Part shown: in pieces, positions 5,841-7,444 of the stretch | Position numbering within the stretch: position 1 is the stretch's first letter | How the letters are laid out: each line of letters opens with the position of its first letter | Notes under the pieces: model-generated | Databases searched by the model: none | What the model saw: the letters and a program-made list of their open reading frames with translations, nothing else | Told to the model about the DNA's origin: nothing | Made by a program: the position numbers and the translations under genes | Assembly (NCBI GenBank): GCA_937914675.1 | Contig: CALDOC010000290.1 | Location: 1 to 7,444 of the forward strand | Length of the DNA: 7,444 bases | Origin: an uncultured Sulfurimonas sp. | GTDB taxonomy: Bacteria; Campylobacterota; Campylobacteria; Campylobacterales; Sulfurimonadaceae | Direction of reading: 5' to 3'

Positions 5841-7069
5841 TTTTTTTCCTCTCCCACTGCACTTATGTACAAAATATAATCGTCGATACCTAAAAAACTT
5901 TGCAATTTTTTATCATAGAATGCACCTATTCCACTAAATCCATACTTAGCAACTTCCGCTTCCATGTAAAAATTATGCACCAAAACTCCGGCTTGGATGA
6001 GCTTGTTGGCGCTAAAATATTTTGAGGTAATCACGGTTATCACGTCGGCGTATTTGATAAAACTTTGGTCTAACAAAAGCCCAATCATGTTTTCTGCAAA
6101 CATTCCCTCTTTTATCAGCTTATTGTCTAAGTAAATGCCGGCTTTCATGTGATTGTCTCGAAGTACGACACTATAAGACGAGATGGGATAGCTATGGATA
6201 TGTAGAAGTTTCATCAAACTTTCAAGTTTATTTTTAGACAAGCCATCACTATCAAAAAATCTTGTCGAGCGTCTATTTAATATATCCGTTTCACTCAAAC
6301 TGCAAGAGAGTTGGAATACGTCGCTTTTTAGTATCTCGCTTTTAGCAATATTGTTCACCACGGTGCCATCAAGCTCGCTATAATCAGTCGGTGAGACATG
6401 CATAACATTTTGTTTAAAAGTTTTCACATTTTTATCGCCCAACTCTCCGCAAGACAATACCGCCCCCACGAACTCTTCACCTTTAAAACCCATGAACTCG
6501 TTTAAAACGGTTTGGTCAAAATCTGACAAAATTGTCATATGTCGTTCATGCAACTTCAAGCTCGCGCCAATCGCGCCAACTTGATGACCCATGTCTAAAT
6601 AACAGTAGCGAAGAGAACGCTCGCCATATTTCCATTGCGATCTAAAGGGAACTACGCTCACGATAAATATCATGCCAGAGAGTCGTTTACTTAGACCTAC
6701 GTAAGGCTCTACTCCATCACTCGCAATCTCTCTTATCAAAACTATTTCAGACTCTCCCGCGTCCACATGATACAAACCGCTCAATACGCCTTTAAGTCCT
6801 CTTATCTGAACGTACAGCTCAATTGGATGCAGATTGCCAGCGGATGGAACGCTCAGTTGATTGTAAGGTTTTGCGCCAATAGTCGTTCTTGAAGTAATCA
6901 TGCGCGACAACTCGACGACGCGAAGAACTTCCTTCTCCCCATATTTGTATCGAAATAAAAAGTGTGGATAGCGTTTAAACATTGAAGGTTGTGAAGACCA
7001 ATCTAAATAGCCGCTCATTTTGGCTACTTTAATCGGAGTTAAGGAAGTGTCTTCATAGATTTCAATCAT
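5837..7069 (-). CDS. SagB/ThcOx-type tandem nitroreductase-fold protein
   Basis: This 410-residue protein has two nitroreductase-like halves. The first (about 48-215) carries the SagB signature PSAGNLHPIELYV (75-87), the GVLSGLYHVD segment (94-103) and the KYGERSLRYCYLDMGHQVGA helix (147-166), which together suggest an FMN site. The second half (about 260-405) starts with NRRSTRFF (265-272) and ends with the QAGVLVHNFYMEAE helix and a GIGAFYDKKL segment, but has no counterpart of SAGNLHPIE, so its flavin site may be lost. SagB proteins are FMN dehydrogenases that oxidise azolines in TOMM peptides, yet no YcaO cyclodehydratase or precursor is seen here, so the substrate is unknown. The gene starts six bases after the Tpx-like stop with a weak ribosome-binding site. 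Its place in a nif-type operon suggests a redox or cofactor role, which is inference. Confidence 0.85.
   Translation of the reverse strand: MIEIYEDTSLTPIKVAKMSGYLDWSSQPSMFKRYPHFLFRYKYGEKEVLRVVELSRMITSRTTIGAKPYNQLSVPSAGNLHPIELYVQIRGLKGVLSGLYHVDAGESEIVLIREIASDGVEPYVGLSKRLSGMIFIVSVVPFRSQWKYGERSLRYCYLDMGHQVGAIGASLKLHERHMTILSDFDQTVLNEFMGFKGEEFVGAVLSCGELGDKNVKTFKQNVMHVSPTDYSELDGTVVNNIAKSEILKSDVFQLSCSLSETDILNRRSTRFFDSDGLSKNKLESLMKLLHIHSYPISSYSVVLRDNHMKAGIYLDNKLIKEGMFAENMIGLLLDQSFIKYADVITVITSKYFSANKLIQAGVLVHNFYMEAEVAKYGFSGIGAFYDKKLQSFLGIDDYILYISAVGEEKK
5848..5855 (-). promoter_or_regulatory. Ribosome-binding site supporting a GTG start
   Basis: The minus strand reads GGGAGAGG, followed by seven A residues and the GTG at 5840-5838. 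The spacing fits GTG and not the downstream ATG. The site lies in the last codons of the SagB-like gene. Confidence 0.55.
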
Positions 7070-7075
7070 AATTTT

Positions 7076-7387
7076 CTAAACCGACATCCAATTCTCATGA
7101 GTGTGCCCTTTTTGCTTTTGACTTACAATCGTGTTGATAGCCTCTACGCAAGCGTCATAATTTACTTCATCCACTATCTCTGGCACTAACTCTTTGTAAG
7201 CTATTTCGCCTTCTCTATCTATGACAAAAACGGCGCGAGCGAGACGATCTTTAAGTTTACCTTCACTAATAAGCAGTCCAAATTTTTTGGCAAACTGTCT
7301 ATTGGCGTCTATCACAAGTTCTACGCTGTCCATATTCTCTTTTTGCGCGTAATCTTTTACAAACTCTAAATCATCGGTGGTCACCAT
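7076..7387 (-). pseudogene. tpx: Tpx-like peroxiredoxin, N-terminal part missing
   Basis: The 103 residues match the C-terminal 60% of thiol peroxidase (Tpx). The family block RAVFVIDREGEIAYKELVPEI (51-71) is followed by NYDACVEAI, and an FAKKFGLLI segment precedes it. A full Tpx has about 165-175 residues, with the peroxidatic Cys near position 60 in a TxVC loop; that half is absent. The in-frame reading upstream keeps a plausible strand (DGYTI before the ATG) but meets TAG at 7403-7405. The usual resolving Cys region (RFC) is also replaced (VKDYAQKEN), and the only Cys is 80. As it stands it cannot be an active peroxidase. Either it is a decayed gene or the last 40 or so bases are an assembly artefact at a contig end. 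It leads the run and lies six bases before the SagB-like start. Confidence 0.6.
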
Positions 7388-7410
7388 GATGGTATAGCCA
7401 TCCTAAATCA

Positions 7411-7440
7411 AACAACAACAAAGATTAGATAGTTGTTGTT
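7411..7440. repeat. Inverted repeat at the right edge
   Basis: The 9-bp arms aacaacaac (7411-7419) and gttgttgtt (7432-7440) pair perfectly around a 12-base loop. The arms are low-complexity, no T-run follows on either strand, and the repeat sits exactly where the Tpx reading frame breaks. A weak terminator of an upstream gene, or a fold-back artefact at a contig end, both remain possible. Confidence 0.45.
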
Positions 7441-7444
7441 GGTA

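Noticed and set aside
1..7444. CRISPR array, tRNA, insertion sequence or phage attachment site
   Set aside because: No repeat-spacer pattern, cloverleaf, transposase or long direct repeat was seen; almost all of the window is coding.

Overview
The window is a gene-dense, AT-rich bacterial segment in which every supported gene is read leftwards (minus strand). Gene order, AT-rich coding and the nif-type products fit the accessory part of a nitrogen-fixation (nif) region from a Campylobacterota lineage (Sulfurimonas/Sulfuricurvum/Sulfurospirillum-like). The genus is inference from style and gene content, because no rRNA or other marker gene is present.

Layout in transcription order (right to left): a Tpx-like peroxiredoxin lacking its N-terminal part (7076-7387); a two-domain SagB-type nitroreductase-fold protein (5837-7069); a 107-aa unknown (5517-5840); a plant-type [2Fe-2S] ferredoxin (5179-5472); an FprA-type flavodiiron protein (3950-5179); a short NifQ (3624-3953); a MoxR-type AAA+ ATPase (2617-3627); its DUF2201/VWA partner (1479-2636); a 232-aa unknown (771-1469); an 80-aa winged-helix-like protein (529-771); a NifO/ArsC-family nitrogenase-associated protein (110-532); and the first 14 codons of a NifX/NafY-like protein running off the left edge (1-43). 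Six of the ten complete-gene junctions overlap as ATGA, GTGA or TAATG, and the VWA start lies inside moxR. The run therefore looks like one translationally coupled operon. No convincing promoter or terminator lies inside it, and the only noncoding gaps are 66 nt (44-109), 44 nt (5473-5516), 57 nt at the right edge and two of under 10 nt.

How the genes may work together: NifQ (molybdenum donor), the NifX-like protein (cofactor carrier) and NifO (linked to molybdenum use) point to FeMo-cofactor supply. The ferredoxin and FprA form a likely redox pair for oxygen removal or electron delivery, and the Tpx-like gene adds a peroxide theme. The least explained part is the moxR-VWA-orf232-wHTH cassette between nifQ and nifO. 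MoxR/VWA pairs elsewhere (CbbQ/CbbO, NorQ/NorD, RavA/ViaA) remodel or activate metalloenzymes. An analogous nitrogenase-directed activase or metal-insertion chaperone is the most interesting hypothesis here, but it rests on gene context only.
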